Positions 11,061 through 22,651 of a stretch of DNA of 64,000 nt are shown here, piece by piece. Numbering within the stretch: the stretch's first letter is position 1; the number at the start of each line of letters is the position of its first letter. Location: positions 39,849,335 to 39,913,334 of the forward strand of contig CM036191.1 of the NCBI GenBank assembly GCA_020631735.1. Direction: 5' to 3'. The notes under the pieces are model-generated. The model was not told the origin of the DNA, did no database searches, and was given only the letters and a program-made list of their open reading frames with translations. The position numbers were made by a program, and so were the translations under genes. The DNA comes from Saccharum officinarum (taxonomy: Eukaryota > Streptophyta > Magnoliopsida > Poales > Poaceae).

Positions 11061-11073
11061 GGCTTTGATACCA
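11061..11073 (-). promoter_or_regulatory. Primer-binding site of the 6.2 kb element
   Basis: Minus strand reads TGGTATCAAAGCC, two bases from the LTR end GTATCA. It is a tRNA-Met-type primer site with one mismatch to TGGTATCAGAGC, and it fixes the element's orientation. Confidence 0.8.
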
Positions 11074-11075
11074 GA

Positions 11076-11810
11076 TGATACGTCACGGGGTCCCGATCTT
11101 CACGATGTAGGATGAACACCAGATAACTAGCTTCAAAGAAGCCTAAGATAACTTGCTGCAAGCAGCGATAACTAGTGCAACCTGGCAAATAAAACTCGAA
11201 GCTAACCACCTTCTTTAACCGGTAACCTGAATCGAGGATTCGCCCAACCACACTCTCAAGGAACCAACCAGCACAGCCTACAATCAATCGTAGAAACCTC
11301 GAAGGGAGTCGGAGCACCAATTGGGAGCGGATGAAGCCGCCACTTCTGCAATCCCACGAAAGAAATCACAAGAGCAAAGGGGTAGAGATCACTCTCAAGG
11401 TTTGTTAGCACACATCTGAACAAAGGGGTTTCTGTATTTCAATTATCAAAAGTCTTTTGAATGCTATAAAGCAATGGGGTATTTATACTAGGAACAACCC
11501 TCCTAGATGAGTACGAAAACGAAATGGAAAAGAAAAGGTAGACCATGTGAAAAGGTTCCACGAAATGAATTCCTGGAGAGTTCTCGTACGGCTGTTGGTC
11601 TTTTGTGCAGTCTTCGGTGTTTTGGCAATAACTCCATGTTGGAAACTCCAATTGACGTGCCATTTCTTGCGTTGGAAAGTTAACTTGATAAGCTTTCACA
11701 CCATGTGCAGCATGCACCACGAAATATTGTAGAATGGTACAGTTTTGCATGGGAACTTGAACATCAGGCAGACTATTTACTTGCTGACCAGTCATCACTA
11801 ATCTGGTCGA
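11076..11810 (-). repeat. 5' LTR of the 6.2 kb element
   Basis: Matches 5589-6322. It begins TGATACGTCACGGGG on the plus strand, and the last shared word is taatctggtcga. Its inner end abuts the primer site. Confidence 0.8.
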
Positions 11811-12370
11811 GAGGTGGCGACTGTATCAGCGGCTTCTCGAGTGGCAGCTTTAGACTGGCGATGTAGTCCTCGACAGAGATGGGTTGGACTGAAGGTGGCA
11901 ACAGGGGTAGGACAGTCCGTGTAGCGCGCCCAACAACGATAATTCAAACGGTGTTGTAAAAAAACGATAATTCAAACGGTAAAATACTTTTTTTTGTACG
12001 AACTTACGTTGTATTACTAGGCCTAGAAAAGGCACCGGTGCCTCGCGGCTCGTTCCGTGTAGCGCGCCCAGGCAGAGTTTCAAGTCAGCGTGGTATGTAT
12101 AGCTGCAGTTCGTCAGAGTAACTAACACTCTCCTGTTGTATTTCTGTGCAAGCGTTGCTCTGTTTTCCACTTATAACTCTGCTGAAGGTGTTGCAAGTGC
12201 TACTGTTTGTAATTGTAGTCAGTTCTGGGCGACTCGTGATGATGCCAAGCTCGACACTGCACGGACGATTCTATCATGTAGCCTTGCAGATGCGTGTGTG
12301 CCGCGATCTGCCGCTAACGAATTCGATTTCTTTGCAAGCGAATTCACAGTGCATCGAGTAGGTCCACTCA
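11811..12370. other. Intergenic with CNL-flank remnant at about 12040-12225
   Basis: The stretch from 'gcgcgcccaggcagagtt' to 'gtgctactgtttgtaat' matches the DNA downstream of CNL1 at 23610-23655 and 24005-24120, which there is interrupted by a MITE that is absent here. This is therefore the uninserted form of the same flank. A partial internal repeat ('cgataattcaaacggt', twice near 11936-11980) is also seen. No gene is evident. Confidence 0.6.
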
Positions 12371-12613
12371 GGGCCTGTTTAGTTGGTGAAAAATTTTGGG
12401 TAAATTCCTGTAGCACTTTTCGTTGTTATTTGGCAAAATTTATCCAATTATGGACTAACTAGGCTTAAAAGATTCTTCTCGACATTTACAGACAAACTGT
12501 GCAATTAGTTATTTTTTTTACCTCTATTTAATGCTCCATGCATGCGTCCAAAGATTCGATGTGATGGGTACTGCGTAAACTTTTTTGGCTTTTGTAGCCA
12601 ACTAAATGGGCCC
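12371..12613. mobile_element. MITE of the GGCCTTGTTTAG family, copy 1
   Basis: Ends GGGCCTGTTTAGTTGG and CCAACTAAATGGGCCC are inverted repeats, and TCA flanks both sides (12368-12370 and 12614-12616). The interior has the family words ttgttatttggcaaaattt, gcaattagtta and gatgtgatggg shared with the copies at 30.9, 31.3, 32.2 and 41.7 kb. It has no coding capacity. Confidence 0.8.
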
Positions 12614-12665
12614 TCATTTCATTTCTGAAGATGTGCAGAGTCAGATTTTATGCATACGTCTACTA

Positions 12666-13006
12666 CCTGTTTGTACATAGGCAACATATCTGGTGTAAAC
12701 CAACCTCTTCGTGCAATAATGCAAACTTCTAATCTGGGCCACATGATGTTGATCCAAGGGGCGCAGGGGGAGTGGGAGGGGGCAAACTTATAATCTGGAC
12801 CACATGATGTTGATCCAAGGGGCGCAGAGGGATTGGGTAATTTTGCACTTAACCGCCCGCTCCTAATCACACTTTTGCAAATCCCCCCTCCCACTCCCCC
12901 TGCGCCCCCTTAGATCAAAATCATGTGGCCCAGATTAGAAGTTTGCATAATTGCACAGAGAGGTTGGTTTGCACCAAATATATTGCCACTTGTACATATG
13001 CCCCTG
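12666..13006. mobile_element. Foldback (long inverted repeat) element
   Basis: About 119 bases at 12666-12784 recur inverted at 12886-13006, with shared words ggtgtaaaccaacctct, aacttctaatctgggccac and gggagtgggaggggg. The left side also has a direct repeat of its inner half (12728-12780 against 12784-12835). This would form a long hairpin. The terminal boundaries and superfamily are not determined. Confidence 0.7.
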
Positions 13007-14280
13007 CAAAGTTCCACTGTTCTAGGACTGTAGTCAGTCTATTTGAGCACATCAGCCCCATCTGGACGAGACTCCCCTCATCACAAACTTTTCTAGGCTA
13101 AGTTTTACTTAATGTTAAGGCTGTCTTCTGTTCTTTGATTGTGATCAGTTTTTATCTGACGAAATTGGGGGGTCAGAAACAAATAAGCTTTCTTGCATGC
13201 GTTTTTCATCAAATCGTCATGCCATCACCAACACATAATATAATTACACAAGTGAAGAATGGCTTGATCATCAGCTACCAGTAGTTTGAAGGATCTCCAC
13301 CAACCATGGACGGACTGGCCTTCATTGTTGTTTGGTCCACCGCAGAGTTACTGCATGCATGCGTGTCCAAAAGAAAAGCCATCCACCAGACCACCGCGGC
13401 CTTGCTCCTAAGCACGAGGCAAATGGAGCCGACCGCAGCCCTGCAGTGGAGGAGACCTTGACCGCCGTGGCCACAAAAGTCAAGTCTCCGGCCGGCCGCC
13501 ACCCCACCGGTGGAACAGAGCGCGAGGTACTAATAATTATACGAGTGCACCGGCACCTCCGCCCATTGGAGGTATACAATGTTGGCCTGTTGCTCTTTTC
13601 AGGAAAGGTTACGCCGCCACCACACTGGCATCGCAAGCTCGCTCTATCCTAAGAAATAATGCAAAACTCATTTTTCAAGAAAATTAAATAATTCCAAGTA
13701 AAACATGCATAATAATTATCAGTAAATTAATCATGAAATATATACTTTCATAACAAACCTATTTGAAAATATAAATATCCATACTATTTTCTATAAATCT
13801 AGTTAAACTTGATATTGTTTGACTCCATAAGAGGTTTGCAATTCTTTTTAGACGGAGAGAGTATATCAGAGCTGCCAATATTGCATGGGAAAAATATTGG
13901 TGAATGTATAGGCTGAGCTACATACGTATTCCACTGTACCCATCGGTTGATTCATATTGCAGAATATTAGTTTAATCTGGAATCCCACAAACTACGTCCA
14001 ATGCACTTCTAGGCTAGTTTGGGATTTTTTTTAAGTAAACTACGGAGGAGAGGGCTTCCCCGGCTAGATTGCATTAATCAAAACAGAGTTTCAGGTACAT
14101 CAAGGCGCCTCAGCAGCATCAGGGCAAAGAGTGGTAGAACCACAAATGCACTAGTGAAAAGCAAAGACTATCACAATAAGGCACATGAGATCTTCGACGA
14201 TGCCTCCAATAAGGTGAACAATGCTGAAGCATAATTATCGTCGCCCAAGCAGGAGCTTAGCAAGCCTTTCACCCGAGTCA
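13007..14280. other. Intergenic, no gene recognised
   Basis: Mixed composition. Open frames near 13322-13652 are present in several phases and have no domain I know. Around 13850 the words 'tttagacggagagagta' resemble a Stowaway-MITE end, but no partner end was found. Confidence 0.4.
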
Positions 14281-14660
14281 TGTGCCGATGGTGAGATGCA
14301 CGCACCGTCAAACGTCTGCGCCAAGACGGAGGGTGGGGGGGGGAGCCGGTCATCGCCACACCGCGCACAGTCGTTCCCGGGCTCGCCCGCAACGGTTGGA
14401 GGCACGCACCGGCAAGCGTCCGCGCCTGGATGGAGGAGGGGGCCACCACCACGCCGCGCAGAGCCATTCTTGGACTCACCCGCGATGGTGGGAGACACGC
14501 ATCGGCATGCGTCCACGCCTAGATGGAGGTGGGTACGTGTTGGCCACCGCCACATCTCGCAGAGGCATTCCCGGACTCACCCGCGATGGTGGGAGGTGCG
14601 CACTAGCATGCGTCCGTGCCTAGACGGAGGGGGTACATGCTGGCCGCCACCACATCTCGC
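14281..14660. repeat. GC-rich imperfect tandem repeat, about four units of 93-106 bases
   Basis: A unit with the words gg.gg.acgcac..gcaagcgtc, gccaccaccac.ccgcgcag and attc..ggactcacccgcgatggtggga starts near 14292, 14398, 14491 and 14592. Unequal spacing means units differ in frame, so the overlapping open frames across it are by-products of GC content rather than genes. Confidence 0.75.
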
Positions 14661-15690
14661 AGCGGACGGGGTCACGGCAGGCGCTTCGTCAGTGAAAGTG
14701 CCCGGAGTCCAAAGCCAAAAACTGTGAAGAGTACACGTGACACGTCTGCAACACCTGAAAACTCTGAAGACAGTGCAGCCTGCTGAGTGCTTCGTCACAA
14801 AGTTGAAAGCGCATTAGCTCTTGGACCCAACCAGGCATGGCATGAGGAATCTCCGTCTGTTGGTCACACTGATGCAGCGTCCGTTGACAAGGCTCTCAGC
14901 TATATATTAGGCCTTGGCTGTGGGTTGCCCAGCGCCGAGACTGCCGGCGCCTCGGGCAGCGAAGCAATCTCCACGTTGGCCGTCGAGCTCCACGGTGTCG
15001 ACATGCTCGTGCCATCCATCCAGTGCAATTCAGTTTCCCATCATGAAATTTAAATTTCCATGTACAAATTAAACATCAAAGGGGTTCGAGTCGTCAAATA
15101 CGTACTAGCCGCCATTGATCTGTCTGAACATCCGCTGAAAAATTTCCTCAAAAAAAAACATCCGCTGAAACTCTGTTCTCTTTGCTGCAGCAACTCCGTT
15201 ATCTACGAACTGTCCACCTCTGCTTGCAGCTCACACTTCGACAAGAGTGCACAGGAGAGTAGCCTGCTGTGTTTTCTCATGACCGGAGCGGAAACGCTTG
15301 GTTGAGGGCATCCGAACAGACGGACGGACCTACCCGCGTGGCGTGATGACCGAGAAAAAAATAGGGGCACGTGTTGCAGTCATAGGACCCGCTCCCGTCC
15401 TTTCCGTGGGTCAGTGCACCAGAGCGCGTGCGACCACTCTGCTCGGCATGGTGTAGTCTCAAGACGCGCGAGCAAGCATCCAAAGCCTAAATCTCGGCTA
15501 GGAGCACAACAAGAGGTCCACCCGCCTCCGTCTCCATGTACTGTGTGTGCATATGCAAATGTAGTGAAACCATGCGGGCCGCGCATGTTAAGTGACAAGA
15601 GAGAGAATGACAAGGGCTAGGAGTTCGTGAGTGGAGCGTGGGGTCCGCATCTGCATGTGTCATTTGCTGCTCCCGTGATGGGTGACCGTG
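14661..15690. other. Intergenic with a poly(A) micro-insertion
   Basis: No gene recognised. At 15127-15170 a 14-base direct repeat (aacatccgctgaaa) brackets a 16-base insert ending in seven A's, listed separately. Confidence 0.4.
15127..15170 (+). repeat. Micro-retroposition footprint 1
   Basis: Direct repeat AACATCCGCTGAAA at 15127-15140 and 15157-15170 flanks AATTTCCTCAAAAAAA. A poly(A)-tailed insert between perfect 14-base duplications is what target-primed reverse transcription leaves when almost the whole copy is lost. Confidence 0.65.
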
Positions 15691-15714
15691 GGCATCGAGC
15701 TCCGCACCGGCGTA

Positions 15715-15925
15715 TGCGTTCCATGTGTATGTTTCATCCAGATGTTGTATATGTTGCAATGGCTATATAACGTATGTTGAAAGTGTATCTTCCAAATGTT
15801 TCAGCTGCATATGTTGTAGTGGCTATACACATATGTTGCACGAGTATGTTTCAAATGTTTCACATGTTTCTAACATGTGTTGCTGCAAATGCTTTCCGTT
15901 TCAAGTGTTTTCATTAGCAAGCACG
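15715..15925 (+). repeat. Degenerate array of 'atgtttcaagtgttt / atgttgca' words
   Basis: Short words such as tatgtttcatccagatgttg, atgttgcaatggctata and gtttcaaatgtttcac repeat irregularly. The same vocabulary fills 29465-29860. It looks like the subterminal repeat region of a DNA transposon, whose ends I could not define. Confidence 0.5.
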
Positions 15926-16713
15926 GGAAGTAAGTGCAAGCGGAGACGGTCCCCGTGTGTATGCGCACTAGCATGCATAGCGGCAACAGGCATACGTAGG
16001 CGCGCACAGCAGCATGCGTAGCTGCAGGAGGCTTTCGTAGGCACGTAGGTGGGGCATGCAGCAGCATGCATACTGCCAACTACTCTTGTACTTGCTGGAT
16101 ATACACGGTCTCTTCAATTGCCAAACCGCTTTATTTGGCTTCGTGGTGCACGTCAAAAACACGGTGACTTCACTAAGCCTTCCTGTGGAATGTGCCCGTT
16201 CCATGCAGCAGGCGGAGTAGGCAGCAGCGCATGTAGGACAGGCGCGGGCGTCCGGACGGGGGCTAGCATCTGGGTGCTAGCCATGCCCTGACCGGAGCTG
16301 CATTCACAGATGTACACCATTTTGTGACGGGCTTTGCTGTGGTACCCAATAACTGTGAACCGTTGATTTGAGTGTCTTTTACCACATATTACTTTGGAGG
16401 AGGTAATAATAAAATTATATACTTAATTTTTTTTTAATTTTGGAAGGAAATGAAGTGTCAAAACATGCTGTCTATTTCTTTTTGGAAAGTTTCGGTACTG
16501 ATTTTTTTTAACGTGATGGAGAGTCACCAATGATTTTTTTTAACGTGACAGAGGTGTGTATGGTACATAATATGATGGTAACATTTTTGGAACGTGATAT
16601 ATGCAGGTACATTGTTTAGAATGTGATATACACAAACGCGTCATCATGCTTTAATGTGTAACTTTTTTATAATGTGATCAAAGGAAAATGTTGGTGTAAC
16701 TTTTCAAACAAAA
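15926..16713. other. Intergenic, probable continuation of a DNA-transposon remnant
   Basis: Continues from the short-word array into 'ggcgcgggcgtccggacgg' and 'gctagcatctgggtgctagc' words near 16240-16285, then AT-rich DNA with repeated 'gattttttttaacgtga' (16500 and 16531) and 'aatgtgatata' words. No gene seen. Confidence 0.35.
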
Positions 16714-16870
16714 TCTTACTATTACTAATTGGAGGCATCAACGAAGCCTCCACGTTAATGATTACCAGATGCGCTAGAAAAAAAGATAAATGCTAGAGAA
16801 TCTCACATTAATCAGAAACATCCGACCATTGAATCAAAAGACTTAGCCATCCATAACCATTGGATCTATT
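16714..16870 (+). mobile_element. Helitron 5' end (3' end not found)
   Basis: TCTTACTATTACTAATTGG follows an A and is followed by the hairpin GGAGGC…GCCTCC. It fits the grass Helitron 5' consensus beginning TCT.TA.TA. The next 150 bases match, in inverse orientation, the 5' region of the Helitron at 25096-26757. I found no convincing CTAG-type 3' end downstream, so this copy is probably truncated. Confidence 0.5.
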
Positions 16871-17258
16871 TTATTTTGTACAAAATTACTCACCTCTGCC
16901 ATTATACTATATAAAATCTATTTTCTAAAGAAAAAGAAAAACTTCAAAAATGTTTTATATGAGGAAAAAACCTCAACCACGTAGGGGGAGACCATTTTGT
17001 TATCTATAAAATTACTCCCCTCTGCCATTATAAATTAAAAAAAGTTTTATTATGAGAAAGAAAAACTTCAACCACGTAGGGGAGAAAAATACTTTGACCG
17101 AAAAATTCTTCCACCGTTGGCAGTTAGTTATTATATAATTTGTTTACGGAAAATCTATCCAAGCTTACTATAAAAAAATAAACATATTATTTTAAACTCT
17201 AGGTACTACGTATATACCAAGAAAAAGGAAAACATGAATCCATTATTTTTGTCTATAT

Positions 17259-17510
17259 GATTTCAAATGAAAACATTGTCAACTACAAAGTTGTACAGCT
17301 TTTGTTTTGATTGTTTCTCCGTCTGAGGTCGTTTGAAAAATTCAAATTTCAAATTTGAGAAATTCAAACGTAGTTCTTCTTAACAAGATGATTTCAAATG
17401 AAAAAGTTGTCAACTACAAAGTTGTATAACTTTTCAGAATCTACAACTTTTGTTTTGGACGTTTTTCTATCCGAGTACATTTTAAAAATTCGAATTTCAA
17501 TGCTAATATT
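17259..17510. repeat. 131-bp direct repeat, two diverged units
   Basis: 'gatttcaaatgaaaa…gttgtcaactacaaagttgta' starts at 17259 and again at 17390. These words are common in grass CACTA-type elements, but no CACTA ends were found, so the class is left open. Confidence 0.55.
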
Positions 17511-18119
17511 TTCAGGCGCGCCTAGAAATCCATTTGTAGGGGCATCATAGACATTTCTCCCTGTGCGCTTTGGATTTCGTAAACTTTACTCTAATAATCA
17601 GTTTCATTTTCTACTTGGTCCAACCCGACCCTTGTCAACAATTGTGCAACTTACGTCTACGCATTAGCAGAAATAATCAAGCGCCTACCACTCAAGCAGT
17701 ATGCTTGGGAGCACATCTTGATGCGGATCTTAGAGCGAGGTTTCAATATTTGCGCTGGTAGCTGCTGACTGTTAACTTGAAGTTCTTATCTTGGCTTGCG
17801 TACGTATGTAACACAAAATTGCGAGGAAACAAAAGTCCAAAGTGTGTATGTGTGTGTCAATGTGTGCGACATGGCACGCGTCGGCGCCCTGTCAGAAGGC
17901 CAACAGTTGCCCGGAACAAGATTGCTCAGCTCCCCGCTAGAGGACGGAGACCTTGACCCATGCATGCAGTGACCGGGTCGAACTGTCGATGTGAAGCCGC
18001 GGCCGCGGCCGCACCCCGAACCACCAACAGCGACGAATTAGACATCAGAGTTCTACCATGCATTTGTCTTTGGATGCCCTGAAGGCCTGAAGCTGGAGAA
18101 GGCACCTGCCTGCCTAGGG
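17511..18119. other. Intergenic, no gene recognised
   Basis: Contains a short GC-rich run (gcggccgcggccgc at 17999-18012) and no credible coding frame. Confidence 0.35.
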
Positions 18120-18335
18120 CCTAATGAAGAGCCGCAATAACCTGTACTATGAGTCTTTCCGTTTTTTGTAAACTAATCATGCGAACAACTGCATCTGTTG
18201 TGTGTACAATGGAGTCCCAGTACATGCATGCCTTTTGGTGCCATGTGAAGCGTGATCGTGAATTCTGAGCACAACGATTTCTGCATGCATGTCTGAATAA
18301 AGTTCACGCTGCTCGATTGTTTTGATTTTTGTGAA
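18120..18335. other. CNL 3'-flank remnant
   Basis: Words 'gagtctttccgttttttgta', 'gcgaacaactgcatctgttg', 'tgtctgaataaa' and 'gaattctgagcacaacgatttctgcat' match the 3' flanks of CNL1 (23000-23310) and CNL2 (38340-38470). This is the tail of a vanished CNL copy just upstream of CNL1. Confidence 0.6.
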
Positions 18336-19370
18336 GATGTCACGCACAAAAGAACATGGAAACAGAGCGGCCCTGGAAATACTCTGCGGATGAGCTAGTT
18401 TCCCATGCAAAACCCTTGGAAACAGGGCAGCCTAAGCCATGTGCATATATAACCTCCTGCCTGTCGGTATTACCGAAAAAGCTTCCTGTTTGGCTTTGCG
18501 ACCCACCCAGGCTACCTCTCCTTTGGGACCCACCTTCTCCTCGACAGCAAAGGCCAAATGGGAAAAAGAAAACAAGGTTCCTTGCTTGTTTGCCATACCG
18601 TAGTATTGGTATGGATTATTGCTGATTCCATCATCGTTTCATACTCCAAAGTTTCATCAAAGCTGCATGCACCTTGGGAGAATCTGTTGCGGGAGAGGCT
18701 TTGCGTGTCATCCGGAGATTGTTTGCTCCGCTGAAACGCATGAAACTTTTTCTTTTCAGAAGACATATAAGATGTGCGCCCTTCTTTTTCTTCTCCCCTA
18801 CTCTACCCACGAAATCGAGCTGAAACAGAGGACCATCTTGGCTGCAAATCTCGTTTGGACCATCTTGGCTGAGTGACAAAGGTACGTTCCTTCAACCATT
18901 GAGTTTGTTGTTGTTGTTGTTGTTGTTGTTACAAAGGACGCAGCTCATGAATGCATTCCTTCGAGTCTTCGACCATCGTGAATCGAGCAGAGTTAGAATT
19001 CAGGAGTGAGAAGAAGAAGTGGGGGCTCAGAAGCTCGACAGATCTGGGCTAGGGGAAGCTGGATCTGGCCACACCACCGCCAGATGTGTTGCCTGTCGGC
19101 TGCCCGGCGACGGTGCCAAAAATCGCCTGCAGGAGCTCACTGGGAGAGAGGGGAGGAGGAAGAGAGCCCAACCCTCGCCGTCCTCACCGTCCGTCGGTCT
19201 TCCAGCGTCGAGCTCCGACGGCGGCCAGGCTGGGGAGGCGCATGGTCGGCCCTGTGATGGTGGTGGAGAGGACACCGCCCGAATTGTCCCAGAGGGAGAG
19301 TGACGTAGGGGTTTGGGTTCGATGTTCTTACCCCACAAGGCTATCAACTCATCTTCGTTGTCCCCACTTT
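18336..19370. other. Region upstream of CNL1, no gene recognised
   Basis: Contains a (TTG)n microsatellite at 18905-18930 and a GC-rich patch (19015-19305) open in several frames. The GC-rich patch could be a promoter-proximal or first-exon region of CNL1, but nothing proves it. Confidence 0.35.
18905..18930 (+). repeat. (TTG)n microsatellite
   Basis: About eight and a half uninterrupted ttg units. Confidence 0.9.
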
Positions 19371-19374
19371 TCTA

Positions 19375-19415
19375 GGAGTTGTTGTGTGATTGTGTGATCC
19401 AGTGATATTCTTTAG
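19375..19415 (+). other. Putative 5' leader exon of CNL1
   Basis: The acceptor-like 'ccccacttttctag' precedes 'gagttgttgtgtgat', and a donor-like 'tttag|gtactt' follows. The same segment recurs upstream of CNL2 (34670) and at two further places. A second acceptor (…cttatcagcag) at about 19555 lies just before the ATG, so the leader appears to be spliced. Confidence 0.45.
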
Positions 19416-19579
19416 GTACTTATTTTCTCTCTTCATACACTTGATTTTATGCTCCTTCCCCTAACTATTGGAGATTTTAAAAGTAACGATTTGAGACAAC
19501 TACTTCTGTGAGATGATTACTAGTGGTTTTTATATCAAAACTCTTATCAGCAGGTGGTTCTCCTTCTAGTATTCACCTA

Positions 19580-22500
19580 ATGGCGACCATATTATTTCCT
19601 TTTGCGGGATCATGCATCAAAAAGCTCCAAGAAATTATTACAAGTGAAGCAATACAGATACTAGGTGTCAAACAAGAACTTAGTGACCTGCAGCAAACAA
19701 TGACACAAATACAGTGTTTTCTCAAAGATGCTGATCGGAGAAGGATTGAAGACTTATCAGTTAGCAATTGGCTTGGTGAGCTGAAAGATGCAATGTATGA
19801 TGCTGATAATATCATTGACTTGGCAAGGTTTAAAGCAAGCAAGCTACTAGGAGAAAATCATTCGTCATCATCCAAAAAATTACCAGCATGCAATGGTTTT
19901 CCCCTTATCTCTTGCTTTTCAAATATTTGGACACGTCGTGAGATTGGTATGCAGATTAGAAGCCTCAACAAAAGAATAGAGAAGATTGCAGAGTTAGGTA
20001 CAAAATTCAAGTTTGAAATAGAACCGGTTGCCAACATTTTAGATCATAGAAAAACATCCCACCTTGTCGAACCAAATGTTGTGGGAAAAGAGATTGTTCA
20101 TGCTACCAGGACATTAGTAGGGTTGGTGGTGGACCATAGGGAAGATAATAAGGCTTAAAAGATAGGTATTGTTGGAGCAGGAGGAGTTGGAAAGACTACA
20201 CTAGCTCAAAAAATTTACAATGATGAAAGACTTAAAGGTTACTTTGAGAAACATGCATGGGTTTGTGTTACCCAAGAGTACTCTCAGGTTGCTTTGTTAA
20301 AAGAATTGCTTCGAAATATTGAAGTGTACCAAGAGCAAGGTGAAAGTCTAGGAGAGCTCAAAGTCAAACTTGCAAATGCCATTAAAGGAAAGAGCTTTTT
20401 GCTTGTATTGGATGACTTGTGGGAGTCTGATGTATGGACCAATCTGCTAAGAACTCCATTAGATGCTGCTGCTCAATTAATAATTTTAGTAACAACTCGG
20501 CATGATACAGCTGCAAAGGCAATTGGAGTTGGACATATGCACCGAGTTGAATTGTTGTCAGAGGAAGTAGGATGGGAGCTACTCTGGAAGAGTATGAACA
20601 TCTCGGATGAGAAAGAAGTGCACAACTTGCGCAACACTGGAGTTCAGATTGTTCAAAAATGTGGTGGCCTTCCTCTTGCAATTAGGGTTATAGCTAGTGT
20701 CCTAGCAACAAAGGAGACAACAGAGAATGAATGGCAGAAGATTCTAAATAATGATGCTTGGTCAATGAGTAAGCTTCCTGCTGAACTGAGAGGTGCTTTG
20801 TACTTGAGTTATGATCAGCTGCCACAGAACTTGAAGCAATGTTTCCTTTACTGTGCTCTGTATCCTGAAGGTCGATCCATGCGACGCAATAATCTTGTTA
20901 GGTTTTGGGTTGCTGAAGGCTTTTTAGAGAAGCAAGGGAACCAATTAATGGAAGATACAGCAGAAGAGTACTACTATGAGTTGATCTCAAGGAACCTTCT
21001 ATTGCCCGATCCTTTTTATGCTGGCCAAGAATGGTGCAGAATGCATGATCTATTAAGACAGCTTGCTCATCATTTATCAAAGGACGATTGTTTCCTCGGA
21101 GACCCACAGTTGCTGGAAGGTACAATTGTATATAAACTACGACGTGTGTCATTTGTAACAGACAAGGACATGGTTGTTTTGCCAAGTGTGGATAATCAAC
21201 TACTCAATAATGTGAGAACTATAGTAAGTTTTTGTGACAAGACTCTTACAATTGAACCTTCAATGTTCAAAAGATTTGTGTATGTTCGTGTTTTGGATCT
21301 CAACAAGTCAAGTATAAAAATAATTCCAAACTATATTGGAAGTTTGATTCATCTGCGTTTGTTCGATCTTCAGGGTACTAGTATAACTTGCCTTCCTGAG
21401 TCCATTGGTTCATTAAAAAACCTTCAGGTATTGAACTTGCAGTGGTGTGGCAATTTGCACAACCTCCCTTTAGCAGTCACACGATTATGCAGCCTAAGGA
21501 GTCTTGGTCTTGATGATACACCAATAAACCAAGTTCCAAAAGGAATAGGTGGATTAAAGTACCTCAATAATTTAGGAGGATTTCCCATTGGTGGTGGCAA
21601 TGGTAATAGATCTAGAATGCTGGATGGATGGAATCTGGAAGAGTTGGGCCCTCTTATGTACTTGAGGAGCCTTCATTTGTTTAATCTAGAAAGAGCAGGT
21701 CCTTGTAGTTCTGATTCATTGTTAGTAAACAAAAGGTGTCTTAAAATGTTATCTCTATGCTGCACTGAAAGTACAGACGAACCATATTCTAAAGCTGCTG
21801 TAATCAATATTCAGAAGACCTTTGATTTGCTAATCCCCGCGCACAACCTGGAGTATCTCAAGATTGTGAATTTATTTGGTCAGAGGTTTCCAACTTGGCT
21901 AGATACAACTACTCATTTGCCTTCACTAAAATACTTGCAGCTCATAGATTGCAAATCATGTGTGCATCTTCCACCAATCGGTCAGCTCCCCAACTTGAAT
22001 TATCTGAGAATCCATGGAGCCAATGCAGTTTCCAAGATTGGACCTGAATTTGTTGGCTATGGGGTGGATAATCTCAGATCGACAGAGGCAGTTGCTTTTC
22101 CTAAGCTTGAAACATTGATCATCGAGGATATGCCAAACTGGGAGGAGTGGTCCTTTGTTGTTAAAGAAGAACAAAAAGCAACAAAATTAGGTAGGGAAGG
22201 GGGAGAGGACGAGGCTGCTGCAAAGCATAAGGGGGAAGCCCCATCTCCAAGGATGCAGCTGCTGCCACGACTGATGAATTTACATCTCACCCGCTGCCCC
22301 AAGCTAAGGGCTCTCCCGCGGCAGCTTGGACAGGAGGCCACCAGCTTGAAGAAGCTCCAATTAAGAGATGTGCACAAGATTCAGGTGGTGGAGAACCTCT
22401 GTTTCCTCTCAGAGCTCCTTTTAATCGTAGATTGTGAAGGCCTAGAGAGGGTCTCAAATCTTCCCCAAGCCAGTCAGCTGCGTGCACAGCTCTGTCCCAG

Positions 22501-22651
22501 CTTGAGGTGTGTTGAGAAGGTGGACAACTTGCACCAGCTTTTTTTGACCGAGGATATGCATGGTGTCTCCTCACAGTGGCTGCCTGGACTACAAGAGAAG
22601 CACCGACAGCTACATGAAGAAGACCTGGATGTCTACACTTGGACATGGTGA
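19580..22651 (+). pseudogene. CNL1: CC-NB-ARC-LRR disease-resistance gene with one premature stop
   Basis: A single-exon coding region of 1,024 codons. Order: Rx-type coiled coil (1-150, EDVID-like [11 protein letters not shown]), NB-ARC with P-loop GAGGVGKTT, kinase-2 [23 protein letters not shown] and MHD in [10 protein letters not shown], then LRRs to the end. Such proteins are intracellular immune receptors that bind ADP/ATP. Codon 193 (20156-20158) is TAA where CNL2 has TAC, just before the P-loop; the rest is open. As written it encodes a 192-residue CC-only product. The start was chosen because ATGGCGACC follows 'cacctaa' exactly as in CNL2. The last codons differ from CNL2 owing to a frame change there. 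It could be a sequencing error, a true null allele or a CC-only gene. Confidence 0.9.

Larger units (their letters stand above)
5589..11810 (-). mobile_element. LTR retrotransposon, probably non-autonomous gypsy-type, with gag remnant
   Basis: Two direct repeats of about 735 bases (5589-6322 and 11076-11810) bracket 4.75 kb. A tRNA-Met-like primer site next to the right copy shows that the element is on the minus strand. Inside there is a decayed Ty3-type gag (9600-10150) and a long frame of unknown function (7603-9455). I see no protease, RT, RNase H or integrase motif in the interior, so it would depend on proteins from other elements. LTRs differ by several substitutions and one-base indels. 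No target duplication is evident, and the outer end lacks a clean TG, so that boundary is uncertain. Confidence 0.75.

Noticed and set aside
14221..14727. 168-codon frame over the GC-rich tandem repeat
   Set aside because: Several phases and both strands are open at once, as expected from GC content; unit lengths are not multiples of three.
19006..19347. Overlapping frames of about 100 codons before CNL1
   Set aside because: GC-rich, open on both strands, no domain; more likely leader or promoter DNA.
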